Assembly: GCA_023957575.1 (NCBI GenBank)
Contig: JAMLGU010000001.1
Span: 496,001 to 560,000 of the forward strand
DNA from: Chitinophagaceae bacterium
GTDB taxonomy: Bacteria; Bacteroidota; Bacteroidia; Chitinophagales; Chitinophagaceae
DNA length: 64,000 bases
Direction of reading: 5' to 3'
Below, piece after piece: positions 62,979 to 64,000 of this stretch. How positions within the stretch are numbered: the stretch's first letter is position 1; each line of letters begins with the position of its first letter. Below the pieces are notes generated by a model that saw nothing but the letters and a program-made list of their open reading frames with translations, ran no database searches and was not told the DNA's origin. The translations under genes and the position numbers were made by a program.

Positions 62979-63356
62979 TTAATTACCCAATCTGTGAAAG
63001 AGGTCTTTTACTTGATAATCCCAAAGCTGTGACTGGTCTTTTATATCCTTTTTTTCGGCAAAATCTGTAATTACAAGAATTGTCTGGTTTGTTATTTCGG
63101 ATTTATCAATTCTAAATTCAAAATACTCATTTTTGGGAGCTCCTACCCAATGAAATCTAATAAATTTATCAGGTTCGTTGTCCAAAACTTCGGCTTCTTC
63201 CTGTGAGCCATTCCAGCCAAAATAGAATATATTTTCATGTTCGTCCACACTGTCGGCGAACCATTCGCTTAATCCGTTGGATGTAGCGAGAAATTCGTAC
63301 AAAATTGTTGGAGAGCAACGAACAGGGTATTCTAATGTATATTTCTGCTTACTCAT
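62979..63356 (-). CDS. START-like (SRPBCC) domain protein
   Basis: A 125-residue single-domain protein with the helix-grip pattern: YTLEYPVRCSPTILYEFLAT, LSEWFADSVDEHENIFYFGW, and later FIRFHWVGAPKNEYFEFRID. Homologues in Bacteroidota are annotated as START-like or AHSA1-like, with no defined ligand. It is monocistronic, with a strong terminator downstream. A function in binding a hydrophobic ligand or in chaperone support is possible, but not shown. Confidence 0.8.
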   Translation of the reverse strand: MSKQKYTLEYPVRCSPTILYEFLATSNGLSEWFADSVDEHENIFYFGWNGSQEEAEVLDNEPDKFIRFHWVGAPKNEYFEFRIDKSEITNQTILVITDFAEKKDIKDQSQLWDYQVKDLFHRLGN

Positions 63357-63563
63357 TTGTCTATATTATTAGATACATTTTGCGGCAAGTATAGGTATTT
63401 TATGCCAATATCAAAATTTTTTTTTAAAATAATATAATTCAGCTACTTAAAAAGGACATTCAGGAGTAAAGTAAGGCTGTGTTTTTCAATTTTTTAGAAA
63501 TTAGGAAGATGAATTTCAATTTTTTATAACTTATACCTATCTTTGTGGGGTAAACCTTATCGA

Positions 63564-64000
63564 ATGTTGGAAATTGGTATAACAGCTATAATTTCTTTTA
63601 TAGTTGCATTTCTCGCAATCCCTGTTATAATTCTTATAGCAGATAAGAAGAAATTGTATGATGTTCCTGATGAAAGAAAAGTGCATAGCCGCACTATAGC
63701 TTCATTGGGAGGGATTGGTATTTTCTTAGGTTTTATTTTTTCTACTCTTTTGTGTATAAGCCTTTCGCAAAATGCTGAATTTCAATACTTTTATGCCTCT
63801 GCACTCACTATATTTTTTATCGGTTTAAAGGATGATATTATTGCTTTATCTGCTACTAAGAAGTTTATAACCCAAATAATAGCAGCGGCTATTATAATTC
63901 ATTTGGGCGGTATTCAAATTGAAAGTATGTATGGTATTGGCGGTATTACACAACTCTCACCTACCTATGGAATTCCCTTAACTTATTTTACTATTATATT
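63564..64000 (+). CDS. WecA/MraY-type undecaprenyl-phosphate sugar-1-phosphate transferase (3' truncated by window)
   Basis: The first 145 residues, starting at ATG 63564, show membrane segments and the motifs of polyprenyl-phosphate GlcNAc-1-phosphate transferases: KKLYDVPDERKVHSRTIASL followed by GGIGIFLGF, and FIGLKDDIIALSATKKFITQ with the DD motif. It should transfer a sugar phosphate to undecaprenyl phosphate to start O-antigen or teichoic-type polymer synthesis. The 3' end is beyond the window, so the full length and partners are unknown. Confidence 0.88.
   Translation, partial: MLEIGITAIISFIVAFLAIPVIILIADKKKLYDVPDERKVHSRTIASLGGIGIFLGFIFSTLLCISLSQNAEFQYFYASALTIFFIGLKDDIIALSATKKFITQIIAAAIIIHLGGIQIESMYGIGGITQLSPTYGIPLTYFTII

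Overview
The window looks like a chromosomal segment of a Bacteroidota bacterium, most likely of the Chitinophagaceae or a near relative. The pointers are GLPGLI and carboxypeptidase-regulatory/TonB-type outer-membrane proteins, the uppS-bamA-ompH-ompH cluster, a PorT-like barrel, a 6-bladed propeller lipoprotein-like gene, an ACP/ketosynthase/chain-length-factor trio, and promoter -7 boxes of the TAnnTTTG type. There are no rRNA or tRNA genes that I can recognise and no CRISPR array. The genus is an inference.

Layout. 1-6731 is the right end of a prophage or contractile-tail island that enters from outside the window: hub protein, spike, small conserved protein, wedge protein, LysM-like protein, baseplate J, three tail-fibre genes and two membrane/coiled-coil genes. 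6.8-8 kb holds a secreted beta-propeller and a small lipoprotein, convergent on a shared terminator. 8.2-15 kb is a complete SUF iron-sulphur operon on the minus strand (sufB, a four-helix-bundle gene, sufC, sufD, sufS, sufE, a DUF59 gene, an Rrf2 regulator), with a perfect inverted repeat just upstream of sufB. 15-21.4 kb has an orphan response regulator, ruvB, and an ACP-KS-CLF trio. 21.5-26 kb is a B12-dependent ribonucleotide reductase interrupted by a 395-residue intein with both LAGLIDADG motifs; its upstream gap carries DnaA-box-like sites. 26.2-30.1 kb is a TonB-like/GLPGLI/small secreted Cys protein operon. 30.2-34.8 kb is mostly housekeeping (second cysteine desulfurase, glmM, tandem rhodanese, ArsR, tsaB).

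35-46 kb is mainly plus strand: HerA-like ATPase, kbl, S10 peptidase, uppS, bamA, two OmpH/Skp chaperones, then an LpxR-like gene and greA, which diverge. greA has a promoter followed at once by an intrinsic terminator in its leader. 46.3-50.5 kb encodes a large outer-membrane barrel and a propeller protein. 50.6-57.1 kb is an assimilatory sulphate operon on the minus strand (peroxiredoxin, cysH, cysD, cysN, a CysJ-type reductase domain, and a siroheme-synthase-like domain fused to a TauE/SafE transporter). 57.5-59.1 kb is a decayed insertion sequence with recognisable terminal inverted repeats. The window closes with a divergent TrpF-like protein, a CDF transporter, an LptF/G permease, a START-like protein and the start of a WecA/MraY-type glycosyl transferase.

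Functional links: the sulphate operon yields sulphite for cysteine, and two cysteine desulfurases and the SUF system use that cysteine sulphur for Fe-S clusters, needed among others by the CysH type encoded here. uppS, bamA, the Skp pair, lptF/G and the last gene serve envelope building. The parts that stand out as unusual are the greA leader, the intein, the putative Rrf2 operator, the repeat-flanked four-helix-bundle gene inside the suf operon, and the transporter fusion whose siroheme-synthase domain lacks its usual catalytic aspartate.
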